A DNA stretch of 45,812 nucleotides from Allochromatium warmingii. GTDB taxonomy: Bacteria; Pseudomonadota; Gammaproteobacteria; Chromatiales; Chromatiaceae. This document shows positions 33,793 to 43,400 of the stretch, one piece after another. The notes beneath the pieces are model-generated. The model did not search any database, had not been told where the DNA came from, and saw only the letters and a program-made list of their open reading frames with translations. The position numbers and the translations under genes were made by a program. Each line of letters starts with the position of its first letter. The first letter of the stretch is position 1. The stretch covers positions 1 to 45,812 of the forward strand of contig NZ_FNOW01000023.1 of the NCBI RefSeq assembly GCF_900107145.1, given 5' to 3'.

Positions 33793-35978
33793 ACTGGAAC
33801 TGGCGGCGCTTGCGCTGGCATCGCGGACTAGGCACGCTGCCGGTGGCGCTGCTGATTTTTGGCCTGTTCGTCGTGCTGGTGCTGATGCGCGACGCGGTGG
33901 AAAACTCGGAAACGCTCAGTCGTGCTTTTTTGCCGCTGCTGGCGCTGGTGCTCACTGGACTGCTGGCGCTGGCGGTGCTGGTGGTCGTCAATATCGTCAA
34001 GCTGGTGCGCCGCTATCGCCGCCAAGCCGCTGGCTCGCGCTTGACCGCCCGCATCGTGGTGCTATTTGCGCTGATTTCGTTGTTACCCGTCGGCGTGGTG
34101 TATTACTTTTCGCTCGGATTTTTGCTGCGCGGCATTGATAGCTGGTTTGATGTCGAAATCGGTCGGGCGATGCAGGATGCACTGGTGCTCAATCAAGCCT
34201 CGCTCGATCTCAATCAGCGGCTGTTGGTCAAAATCAGCGAACAGTTATTAGCTGGCATTGAGGATCGCTCGGCAACAGCGATTGCGCTCAGTCTCAACGA
34301 TCTGCGCCGCCGAGCTGGAGCGATTGAGCTGACCGTTTACGGCGCAACCGGGCAGGTGCTCGGCACCGCGAATGAAGATCCGACGCAACTGGTGCCGAGT
34401 CAATCGGATCGCGAGCTACATCACAGCGTGCGGGCTGGAGCCAGTTATGTCGGGCTGGAAACCCGCGTTGGCGGGGAATTAGTGGTGCGCACGTTGGTGC
34501 CGGATCCGCGTGGCCGCGACATGCTGATGCAGGGCTTATTTCCGACCTCGGCGCGAATTACCGAACTCTCCGAGCGGCTGGAAAGTGCCTATAACCGCTA
34601 TACCGAACTGGCCTATTTGCGCCAATCGCTCAAACTCAGCTTTTCGCTCACGCTGTCGCTGGTGCTGCTGTTTGGGCTGATGGCGGCGCTGATTGCGGCG
34701 TTTCATACCGCACGGCGGCTGGTGGCACCGATTGCCGACATCGCCCGCGCCACGCGCTCGATCTCCGATGGCAAGTATGAGCAACAAATCACCGTGCCGC
34801 GCCAAGATGATGAGCTGACGTTTTTGGTCGCGTCCTTTAATGCCATGTCACGGCGAATCGCGCAGGCCCGCGATGCCGCCGCGCAGAGCAAACAGGCGGT
34901 TGAAACTCAGCGCAATCATCTCGAAACCATCCTCGGGCGGCTATCTTCGGGCGTGGTCGCGTTCGATGCTGCGCACCAGTTGCGCACGGCGAATCCGGCG
35001 GCGCTCCAGATTCTCGCGCTGGCCGTCGATGTCACACAGGAAGCCATCACGCTTGAAGCCTTAGAACGTGACCGCCCCTGGCTAACACCCTGGACAGAGA
35101 CCGTGCGCCGTCATATCGCCGAGGCGCAACCCTGGCGGGCGGAAGTCACGCTGCAACGCGATGAACTCAGCCAAACGCTGATGTGTCGCGGCAGTCCGCT
35201 GCCGCTGCCCGATGTTGAGCAACGCGGGCATGTGGTGGTGTTTGATGACATCAGCTCGTTGATCGTCGCCCAGCGCAACGCAGCTTGGGCGGAAGTGGCG
35301 CGACGGCTGGCGCATGAGATTAAAAATCCGCTCACGCCGATTCAGCTTTCCGCCGAGCGGTTGCGGCATAAACTCTTGGCCAAAGCGGATGAGACGGATG
35401 CGCGGATTATTGACCGCGCCACTAGCACCATCATTCAGCAGGTCGAGGCCATGAAAGCGATGGTCAACGATTTTTCTGACTATGCCAAAAGCCCGAAACT
35501 ACAGGCCGAGCCGCTGGTGTTCGATCAGCTGGCGCGGGCGGTGCTCGATCTCTATCGCAGTGCCGGCATTCCGGCGCTCACTGTGGAATTGGGCGCACCG
35601 GACGTTGAAATTCGCGGCGATCCACTGCGTTTGCGCCAAGTGATTCATAATCTGATTAAAAATGCACAAGAAGCCCTCGACGGTCGCCCCGAGGGTCAGA
35701 TTGCCTTTACCACCGAACTCATTGCTCACGCCACCAAGCCGAGTGTGCAAATTCAGGTCGTCGATAACGGCCCTGGCTTTGCCCCGCAACTGCTCGACCG
35801 GCTGTTTGAACCCTATGTCACCACCAAAACAAAGGGGACAGGCTTGGGGCTGGCGATTGTCAAGAAGATAATCGAAGAGCATGGCGGTATGATCGAAGTC
35901 GAAAACCGCGATCCGGGTGCCCTGATTCGGATTCGCCTACCTGTCTGGCACGCCACCGCTGCGGCAGTGCAAGCTTGA
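33774..35978 (+). CDS. ntrY: Sensor histidine kinase NtrY
   Basis: A 734-residue membrane kinase of the NtrY type, which controls nitrogen or redox-related genes in proteobacteria. Three N-terminal membrane helices (LPVALLIFGLFVVLVL, LLALVLTGLLALAVLVVV, VLFALISLLPVGVVYYF) are followed by a periplasmic sensor region and a fourth helix (FSLTLSLVLLFGLMAALIAA). Next come HAMP (APIADIARATRSISDGKYEQ), PAS and the H-box RRLAHEIKNPLTPIQLSAER (His514). The ATPase domain has NLIKNAQEAL, DNGPGF and KGTGLGLAIVKKI. Start ATG 33774 lies inside the DUF4390 gene; TTG 33747 is an alternative. ntrX follows 26 bases on. Confidence 0.93.
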   Translation: MAFQTLNWNWRRLRWHRGLGTLPVALLIFGLFVVLVLMRDAVENSETLSRAFLPLLALVLTGLLALAVLVVVNIVKLVRRYRRQAAGSRLTARIVVLFALISLLPVGVVYYFSLGFLLRGIDSWFDVEIGRAMQDALVLNQASLDLNQRLLVKISEQLLAGIEDRSATAIALSLNDLRRRAGAIELTVYGATGQVLGTANEDPTQLVPSQSDRELHHSVRAGASYVGLETRVGGELVVRTLVPDPRGRDMLMQGLFPTSARITELSERLESAYNRYTELAYLRQSLKLSFSLTLSLVLLFGLMAALIAAFHTARRLVAPIADIARATRSISDGKYEQQITVPRQDDELTFLVASFNAMSRRIAQARDAAAQSKQAVETQRNHLETILGRLSSGVVAFDAAHQLRTANPAALQILALAVDVTQEAITLEALERDRPWLTPWTETVRRHIAEAQPWRAEVTLQRDELSQTLMCRGSPLPLPDVEQRGHVVVFDDISSLIVAQRNAAWAEVARRLAHEIKNPLTPIQLSAERLRHKLLAKADETDARIIDRATSTIIQQVEAMKAMVNDFSDYAKSPKLQAEPLVFDQLARAVLDLYRSAGIPALTVELGAPDVEIRGDPLRLRQVIHNLIKNAQEALDGRPEGQIAFTTELIAHATKPSVQIQVVDNGPGFAPQLLDRLFEPYVTTKTKGTGLGLAIVKKIIEEHGGMIEVENRDPGALIRIRLPVWHATAAAVQA

Positions 35979-36004
35979 GAAACAGTCGGGAGCATTACAA
36001 GCAC

Positions 36005-37372
36005 ATGAGCGCCACCCATATCTTGGTTGTCGATGACGAACCCGACATTCGCGGCCTCGTCAAAGAAATCCTCGAAGACGAAGGCTATGCCGTTGCCGTG
36101 GCCGAAAACGGCGAAGCGGCCCGCCACGCCCTGCGCGACCGCCGCCCCGATCTGATTTTGCTCGACATCTGGATGCCTGATCTCGATGGCATTTCGCTCC
36201 TGAAAGAATGGAGCGACGATGCCGGGCTACCCTGTCCGGTGATTATGATGTCGGGACATGGCACGGTGGAAACCGCCGTCGAAGCCACGCGCTTGGGCGC
36301 GTATGACTTTCTTGAAAAACCGCTGTCGATGGCCAAGCTCTTGCTCACCATTGAACGGGCGCTGGAAGCCGAAAAGCTTCAACAAGAGAACATCGGCCTC
36401 AAACGCCGCGCTCCACAGGTTCACGAACCAGTCGGACGCAGTGCCGCCATGCAGCGCCTGCGCGAGCAAGTCAAACGCATCGCCCAACACGATACCTGGG
36501 TGCTCATTACCGGCGAAGCCGGTAGCGGCCGCGAAACCTTCGCCCGCTATTTACATGCCCAAAGCGCCCGCCGCGAACGCCCCTTTGTTGATTTAAGCGT
36601 CTCGGCGCTCGCGGGTAATCAAGCGGCAGTCGAATTATTCGGCATCGAAGAAGGTGAGCACACTCATTACGGCAGCTTAGAAAAAGCCGCTGGCGGCACA
36701 TTACTCCTCGATGAAGTCGCCGATATGGAATGGGATGCGCAATCGAAATTACTCGGCGCATTGGATAGCGGATCATTCTTGCGCGTCGGCGGTGGTGAAC
36801 CGGTGCGCATTGATGTGCGCATTGTCGCTGTCACCCAGCGTAATTTAGAAGAAGAAGTCCGCGCCGGACGGTTTCGTGAGGATTTATTTTATCATCTCAA
36901 TGTCGTCCCGCTACATCTTCCACCTTTGCGCGACCATGCTGAAGATGTGCCCGATTTATTGAATTTCTATCTCGATTATTTCGCCACCCACGAAAAACTC
37001 CCCTATCGGCGTTTTAGCGTCGGAGCGCAGAATTTTCTGCGTAATTACGATTGGCCGGGCAATGTGCGTGAATTAAAAAATCTCGTCCAGCGCGTGCTGA
37101 TTTTGGGATCAGGCGATGAAATCAGCCTCAAAGAAGTCGAAAGCGCCCTCGGCGCTTTACCGATGATGCACGCGCAAAGCCTTGAAGGTCTGGTCTCATT
37201 CGATCAGCCACTGCGCCAAGCCCGCGAGCAATTCGAGAAAGCCTATCTCGATTATCAGCTCGAAAAACATCAAGGCAATGTCAGCAAAATGGCGAAAGAA
37301 GCTGGCATGGAACGCACTCATCTCTATCGCAAATTGCGCTCATTAGGAATTGAAATCAAGGAGCGGAGGTGA
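36005..37372 (+). CDS. ntrX: NtrX-type response regulator with degenerate AAA+ motifs
   Basis: A 455-residue NtrC-family regulator, cognate to NtrY. Receiver: ILVVDDEPDIRG, phospho-acceptor Asp54 in LILLDIWMP, MSGHG and EKP. The AAA+ domain is altered. Walker A reads GEAGSGRE, with Arg176 in place of the usual Lys. The GAFTGA sigma-54 loop is absent; the region reads LFGIEEGEHTHYGSLEKAAG. Walker B (LLLDEVADM) and the RVGGGEPVRIDVRIVAVT, FREDLFYHLNV and YDWPGNVRELKNL motifs remain. The Fis-type DNA-binding helix-turn-helix is GNVSKMAKEAGMERTHLYRK. Loss of GAFTGA is common in NtrX and suggests action without sigma-54 activation. Start ATG 36005. Confidence 0.93.
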   Translation: MSATHILVVDDEPDIRGLVKEILEDEGYAVAVAENGEAARHALRDRRPDLILLDIWMPDLDGISLLKEWSDDAGLPCPVIMMSGHGTVETAVEATRLGAYDFLEKPLSMAKLLLTIERALEAEKLQQENIGLKRRAPQVHEPVGRSAAMQRLREQVKRIAQHDTWVLITGEAGSGRETFARYLHAQSARRERPFVDLSVSALAGNQAAVELFGIEEGEHTHYGSLEKAAGGTLLLDEVADMEWDAQSKLLGALDSGSFLRVGGGEPVRIDVRIVAVTQRNLEEEVRAGRFREDLFYHLNVVPLHLPPLRDHAEDVPDLLNFYLDYFATHEKLPYRRFSVGAQNFLRNYDWPGNVRELKNLVQRVLILGSGDEISLKEVESALGALPMMHAQSLEGLVSFDQPLRQAREQFEKAYLDYQLEKHQGNVSKMAKEAGMERTHLYRKLRSLGIEIKERR

Positions 37373-37474
37373 GGTCAGCTTTCAGCCTCCAGCTTTTAGT
37401 TTAATATGACGACAACACCAACCCATCATCAAATTAAACAAGCTGGAGGCTGGCGGCTGATAGCTGGTCGCTCA
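37373..37474. repeat. Inverted repeat from two GCTGG/CCAGC repeat copies upstream of trkA
   Basis: Arm 1 (about 37375-37405: GTCAGCTTTCAGCCTCCAGC, then TTTTAGTTTAAT) and arm 2 (about 37431-37472: ATTAAACAAGCTGGAGGC, then TGGCGGCTGATAGCTGGTCG) are inverted and can fold into a long imperfect stem. They fill the gap between the ntrX stop and the trkA start, ending about five bases before the ATG. Any transcript reading into trkA would carry the stem over its ribosome-binding region. Confidence 0.65.
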
Positions 37475-37476
37475 CA

Positions 37477-38850
37477 ATGAAAATCATCATCCTCGGTGCC
37501 GGTCAAGTTGGTTCATCGGTCGCGGCGAATTTAGTCAGCGAAGCCAATGATATTACTGTCGTCGATCAAGACGCGGATTTATTGCGCGAATTACAAGATC
37601 GTTTTGATTTGCGCACCGTGCAAGGTCATGGCGCTCATCCCGATGTGCTCGCCCGCGCTGGCGCTGAAGATGCCGATATGATTATCGCTGTCACCAACAG
37701 CGATGAAACCAATATGATTGCCTGTCAGGTCGCTTATACGCTCTTTCATACCCCGACTAAAATTGCGCGGGTGCGGGCGCAAAGTTTTCTCGATCAACCG
37801 AAACTTTTTGGCAGTGATGCCCTGCCAATTGATGTTGCGATTAGTCCCGAGGCATTAGTCACTGAATATATTCTGCGTTTAATTGAAAACCCCGGCACTC
37901 TCCAAGTGCTCGATTTTGCCAATGGTCGCATTCGTTTAGTCGCCGTGCGTGCTTTTCATGGCGGCCCATTAGTAGGTCAGGAATTACGCGCTCTGCATGA
38001 GCACATGCCGCATGTTAAAGCGCGGGTTGCGGCAATTTATCGCCAAGATCATGCGATTCAACCCGAAGGCGATACGCGCATTGAAGTTGATGATGAGGTC
38101 TTTTTTGTCGCAGCACCGGCGCATATTCGCACCGTGATGAGCGAATTACGGCGGCTAGATCCATCTTATAAACGGCTGATTATTGCCGGTGGTGGCAACA
38201 TCGGGATGCGACTAGCGAAAGCACTGGAACCGAGTTTTCGGGTTAAATTGATTGAACAAAATTATAAACGCAGCCAACAGATTGCCGAACATTTAGAACG
38301 TGCGATTGTGCTGCATGGCGATGCAGCCGATCAAGAATTGCTGCTTGAAGAAAATATCGAAAATACCGATGTTTTCTGTGCCGTGACCAATGATGATGAA
38401 GCCAATATTATTTCCGCGATGCTGGCGAAACGGCTCGGAGCGCGTAAAGTCATGGCGCTGATTAATCGCCCATCCTATGTCGATTTAGTGCATTCGGGCG
38501 CAATTGATATTGCCATTTCGCCACAACAAGCCACCATCGGCAGCTTGCTCAAGCATGTAAGGCGTGGTGATGTGGTGATGGTACATGCCTTGCGGCGCGG
38601 CGCGGCTGAAGCAATTGAAGCCATTGCGCATGGCGATCCAAATTCCAGTAAAGTCGTCGGGCGGCGGATTGCTGAATTAAAATTACCGAAGGGCGCAATG
38701 ATCGGCGCATTAGTACGTGGTGAAGATGTTTTAATTGCGCACAGTGATACTGTGATTGAATCCGAAGATCATGTTATTTTATTTTTACAGGATAAGCGCC
38801 GGATTCAGGAGGTTGAGCGACTGTTTCAGGTCGGCGTGACTTTTTTATGA
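37477..38850 (+). CDS. trkA: Trk potassium uptake protein TrkA
   Basis: A 457-residue cytoplasmic subunit that binds NAD(H) and gates the TrkH potassium channel. There are two tandem RCK units, each with a Rossmann NAD-binding domain: [14 protein letters not shown] at the start (residues 2-15) and [14 protein letters not shown] at about 236-249. Each is followed by an RCK_C domain. Other signs are [32 protein letters not shown] and [19 protein letters not shown]. Length matches the family. The stop overlaps the trkH start by four bases (ATGA), so translation is coupled. Confidence 0.96.
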   Translation: MKIIILGAGQVGSSVAANLVSEANDITVVDQDADLLRELQDRFDLRTVQGHGAHPDVLARAGAEDADMIIAVTNSDETNMIACQVAYTLFHTPTKIARVRAQSFLDQPKLFGSDALPIDVAISPEALVTEYILRLIENPGTLQVLDFANGRIRLVAVRAFHGGPLVGQELRALHEHMPHVKARVAAIYRQDHAIQPEGDTRIEVDDEVFFVAAPAHIRTVMSELRRLDPSYKRLIIAGGGNIGMRLAKALEPSFRVKLIEQNYKRSQQIAEHLERAIVLHGDAADQELLLEENIENTDVFCAVTNDDEANIISAMLAKRLGARKVMALINRPSYVDLVHSGAIDIAISPQQATIGSLLKHVRRGDVVMVHALRRGAAEAIEAIAHGDPNSSKVVGRRIAELKLPKGAMIGALVRGEDVLIAHSDTVIESEDHVILFLQDKRRIQEVERLFQVGVTFL

Positions 38851-40298
38851 CCTTTGGCGCAGTTCAAAAAGTATTCGGGCTGCTGCTGATACTGTTTAGT
38901 TTCAGTATGCTCCCGCCAGTGATTGTTTCATTGATTTATAACGAGGGTTGGGCCTGGCCATTTTGGGTCGCATTTGGCTTAATCTTTGGGCTGGGATTAT
39001 TCATTTTTCTGCCAGTGGCGCATTCGCGCCAAGTGCTACGGGTACGCGATGGCTTTCTCGTCGTGGTGCTCTTCTGGACAGTATTGGGATTAGCCGGTGC
39101 GCTGCCATTTTGGTTAGCACCGAATCCAGCGATTTCAGTCACGGATGCGATATTTGAATCGATTTCCGGTTTAACTACTACCGGCGCGACCGTGATTATC
39201 GGTCTCGATCATCTGCCCAAGTCGATTTTATTTTATCGTCAGCAACTGCAATGGCTAGGCGGCATGGGGATTATCGTGCTGGCGGTCGCGGTATTGCCGA
39301 TGTTAGGGGTCGGCGGAATGCAATTATTCCGCGCTGAAATGCCCGGCCCCATGAAAGATTCCAAACTCACCCCGCGTATTACCGAAACGGCAAAGGCACT
39401 GTGGTATATCTATTTATGGATGACCATTGCCTGTACCCTTGCTTATTGGTGGGCGGGTATGAGTTTATTTGATGCCATTGGTCATGCGTTTGCGACCATT
39501 GCTATCGGCGGTTTTTCAACGCACGATCAAAGTATTGGCTATTTTCACAGCACGGAAATTGAGCTGATTGCAGTATGGTTTATGGTGCTGGCCGGTATGA
39601 ATTTTACCCTACATTTTATGGTGGTGCGTCGTCAAGATTTGCGGATTTATGTTCAGGATAGCGAATTTCGGCTCTATTTAGTTGTGCTGGGCAGTGTAAT
39701 TACGATTACAACACTGGCACTTTATGACAGTCAGACCTATACGACTTGGTGGGACGCCTTCACCAAAGGCTTATTTCAAGCGGTGTCAATCAGTACCACG
39801 ACGGGATTTGCCACCGCTGAGTTTTATCTTTGGCCACCATTTATTGAAATTTTGCTGTTATTAGCCAGTTTCGTCGGCGGTTGTGCAGGATCAACCGGCG
39901 GCGGTATTAAAGTGATTCGATTTTTGTTATTGATTAAGCAGGGCGTGCGCGAAATCAGCCGCTTGATTCATCCGAATGCGCAAATTCCGGTGCGCATTGG
40001 CGGCAAAACCGTCGATCATCGTGTTGTTGATGCGGTCTGGGGCTTTTTTTCGCTCTATGTGGCCAGTTTTAGTGTGATGTATTTGATGCTGGCGGCGACT
40101 GGATTAGATTTAGTGACCGCGTTTTCAGCGGTAGCAGCCTGCATCAATAATCTGGGGCCTGGATTAGCCACTGTTGGCCCACATTATGCCGATCTTAATG
40201 ATACGGCTAAATGGATTCTCTGTGTGGCGATGTTATTGGGGCGCTTGGAGATTTTTACATTATTGGTATTATTAGCGCCTGCTTTTTGGCAGCGGTGA
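38847..40298 (+). CDS. trkH: Trk potassium uptake protein TrkH
   Basis: A 483-residue potassium-translocating membrane subunit. It has the family pattern of about ten hydrophobic helices with four pore loops. The visible filter segments are [31 protein letters not shown] and [12 protein letters not shown]. Other conserved pieces are [34 protein letters not shown] and [17 protein letters not shown]. Coupled to trkA by overlap. A long palindromic repeat begins six bases after the stop. Confidence 0.95.
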   Translation: MTFGAVQKVFGLLLILFSFSMLPPVIVSLIYNEGWAWPFWVAFGLIFGLGLFIFLPVAHSRQVLRVRDGFLVVVLFWTVLGLAGALPFWLAPNPAISVTDAIFESISGLTTTGATVIIGLDHLPKSILFYRQQLQWLGGMGIIVLAVAVLPMLGVGGMQLFRAEMPGPMKDSKLTPRITETAKALWYIYLWMTIACTLAYWWAGMSLFDAIGHAFATIAIGGFSTHDQSIGYFHSTEIELIAVWFMVLAGMNFTLHFMVVRRQDLRIYVQDSEFRLYLVVLGSVITITTLALYDSQTYTTWWDAFTKGLFQAVSISTTTGFATAEFYLWPPFIEILLLLASFVGGCAGSTGGGIKVIRFLLLIKQGVREISRLIHPNAQIPVRIGGKTVDHRVVDAVWGFFSLYVASFSVMYLMLAATGLDLVTAFSAVAACINNLGPGLATVGPHYADLNDTAKWILCVAMLLGRLEIFTLLVLLAPAFWQR

Positions 40299-40303
40299 TT
40301 TCA

Positions 40304-40395
40304 GACAGGATAAACAGGATTATTCAGAATTAACAGGATAGAATATATTTAGTTTTTGAAATTTTTTAATTTTGAAAAATCTTGTCAATCCTGTC
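40304..40395. repeat. Long palindromic repeat (GACAGGATTAACAGGATT family), copy 2
   Basis: Begins GACAGGATAAACAGGATTAT and ends AATCTTGTCAATCCTGTC, with a longer A/T-rich centre than copy 1 at 20300-20376. The arms are less perfect. It fills the 120-base gap between trkH and hrpA. It could end trkH transcription on the plus strand as a hairpin, but no T-run follows. Confidence 0.75.
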
Positions 40396-40418
40396 TCTAT
40401 TGATCGCATCTGCGCAAC

Positions 40419-43400
40419 ATGAATTTCCCCACTGAGCACGATATTGCGGGCTGTTTAATCCGCGACCGCTATTCGATTCAATCGCGGCTGCGCAATTTAC
40501 GGCGACGGGCGCGAGCTGGTCAGCCAATTGACGAGGCGCTAACTAAACTTTGGGCGTGTATTCAGGCATCTCAATTATTGGTGGCACAGCGGCAGGCATT
40601 GGTGCCAATTATTAACTATCCGCCCGAATTGCCGGTCAGCGAGCGGCGCGATGAGGTGGCGGCGCTGATTGAGCGTCATCAGGTGATTGTGCTGTGCGGC
40701 GAGACTGGCTCAGGCAAGTCAACGCAGTTACCCAAGCTGTGTCTGGATTTGGGGCGCGGGCGTTTTGGGCGCATCGGTCACACCCAGCCGCGTCGGCTTG
40801 CCGCGCGCAGTCTGGCCAGTCGCGTCGCGCAGGAGCTGGGCGTTGAGAACAGCGGGCTGGTTGGCTATAAGGTGCGTTTCCATGATCGTGTACGCCCCGA
40901 AACCGCGATTAAGCTGATGACCGACGGGATGCTGCTGGCTGAAATCCAGCAGGATCGTTGGCTTAATGATTACGATACATTGATTATCGACGAAGCCCAT
41001 GAGCGCGGGCTGAATATTGATTTTCTGCTCGGGTATCTTAAAGGCTTATTGCCGCACCGCCCCGATCTTAAGCTAATTGTCACCTCGGCGACGATTGATC
41101 CCGAGCGATTTGCGCGTCATTTTACTGATAGTGAACATCGTCCAGCACCAATTATTGAGATTTCTGGCCGCACCTATCCGGTCGAAATTCGCTACCGACC
41201 GCCCGAAGAAGCGAGCGCCGCCGAGTGCGATGAATCAATGCAGCGGGCAATTTCCGAAGCTGTTGAAGAATTGGCGCGAGTTGGGCGCGGTGATGTATTA
41301 GTGTTTCTTTCTGGCGAGCGCGAAATTCGCACCACAGCGGAAACACTCCGCGCCCATCATCCGCCTTCAACTGAAATTCTGCCGTTATTTGCGCGTCAAG
41401 GGCCACAAGAACAAGCGCGTATTTTTCAGCCGCATGGCACACGCCGAGTGATTCTGGCGACGAATGTCGCTGAGACTTCGCTGACCGTGCCCGGCATTCA
41501 TTACGTGATTGATCCGGGCTTTGCTCGTATTAGCCGCTATAGTCATCGCACCAAAGTTCAACGGCTGCCGGTGGAGCGCATTTCGCAGGCCAGCGCCAAT
41601 CAACGCAGTGGTCGTTGTGGGCGTATCGCTGCTGGGGTTTGTATTCGGCTGTATAGCGCCGATCAATTCAGCGCCCGCACCGAATTTACTGAACCGGAAA
41701 TTGCGCGGGCGAATCTTGCTGCGGTCATTTTGCAAATGAAGCAGCTTGGTTTTGGTGCGATTGAACATTTCCCGTTTATTGACCGACCGGATTCGCGGCT
41801 GATTAACGACGGTTATCGCACGCTGGAAGAACTCGGCGCGCTCGATGATCGCGGCGAATTGACGACGCTTGGGCGTCAACTTGCACGCCTGCCGGTCGAT
41901 CCGCGTATTGGACGGATGCTGCTGGCCGCCGCTGAAAATCACTGTCTCGCTGAAGTGTTAATTATTGCCGCTGCATTGAGCGTACAGGATCCACGTGAGC
42001 GCCCGCACGATAAACAGCAAACCGCTGATGAAATCCACGCCAGTTTTAATCATCCCGAATCGGACTTTATTACCTTTCTCAATCTTTGGCACTTTCTCGA
42101 CCGCGAACGCCATCAACTCTCACGTAATAAATTCCTCAAGCTTTGTCAGCGCCATTTTTTATCTTGGAATCGGGTACAAGAATGGCGCGATATTCATGCT
42201 CAATTGCGTGAACAATTGCTAGAAATGGGATTTCGGGAGCAGCTTCCAGCCGCCAACTATCAGCCCTTAGCGAATGCTGATCCTATCAAGCTGGCTGCTG
42301 GTGGCTGGCCGCTGGATGCTGACCGCTCTGCCGCCATTCATCGCGCTATTCTCACGGGTCTGCTTGGAAATATTGGCTTCCGCGAAGCGGAACGCGAATT
42401 TCAGGGCGCGCGCAATAGCCGATTTTTTATTCATCCGAGTTCGGCGCTGTTTGCACGTCCGCCGAAATGGGTGATGGTTGCGGAACGGGTTGAAACCACG
42501 CGCCACTATGGACGTATTGCCGCAAGTATTCAGCCTAGCTGGATTGAACACGCCGCCGGTCATTTACTCCAGCGCAGTTATTCTGAACCGCATTGGCAAG
42601 CGAAATCCGGTCAGGTCGCGGCATTTGAAACCGTCACATTATTTGGCATCACTTTAGTAACCAAGCGGCGTGTGAATTATGGCCCAATCAATCCAGCGGA
42701 AGCGCGTGAGATTTTTTTACGCTTCGCGCTGACCGAAGGCGATTTTCACACTCGCGCCCCATTTTGGCGTCACAACCGCGAACTGATTGATTACGTGCAT
42801 CATTTAGAAGCTAAATCGCGGCGACGTGATATTTTGGTTGATGATGAAGCGATTTATGCGTTTTATGCCGAACGTGTGCCGACGGGAATTTATTCCACAC
42901 CGCAATTTGAACGCTGGTTGCGTCAAGTCACACGCCAAACGCCAAAGATTTTGCATTTACGCTTGAGCGATCTCATGCGCCATGCGGCAGCGGAAATTAC
43001 TGCCGACGTATTTCCCGATCAATTTGCAGTTGGCGCAACGGCTCTGCCGCTCGAATATCGTTTTGATCCAGGCGCAATAACGGATGGCGTGACATTGGTT
43101 GTGCCATTGCCGCTAATTAATCAAGTTTCACCGGATCGGCTCGATTGGCTGGTGCCTGGATTATTAGAAGAACGCATTACCGCCTTGCTGCGTGGTCTGC
43201 CTAAAACATTACGTAAAGCCTTTGTCCCAATTCCCGATACCGCAAAACGCTTGGCGGCACGACTTAAACCATCGGATCGCCCGTTAATTCAGGCATTAGC
43301 TGAAGAAATTCGCGCACTCAGCGGCGTACAAATTCCAGAAGATGCTTGGGATCAATCGGTGATTCCGCCGCATTTACGTATGAAAATTCGGCTAATTGAT

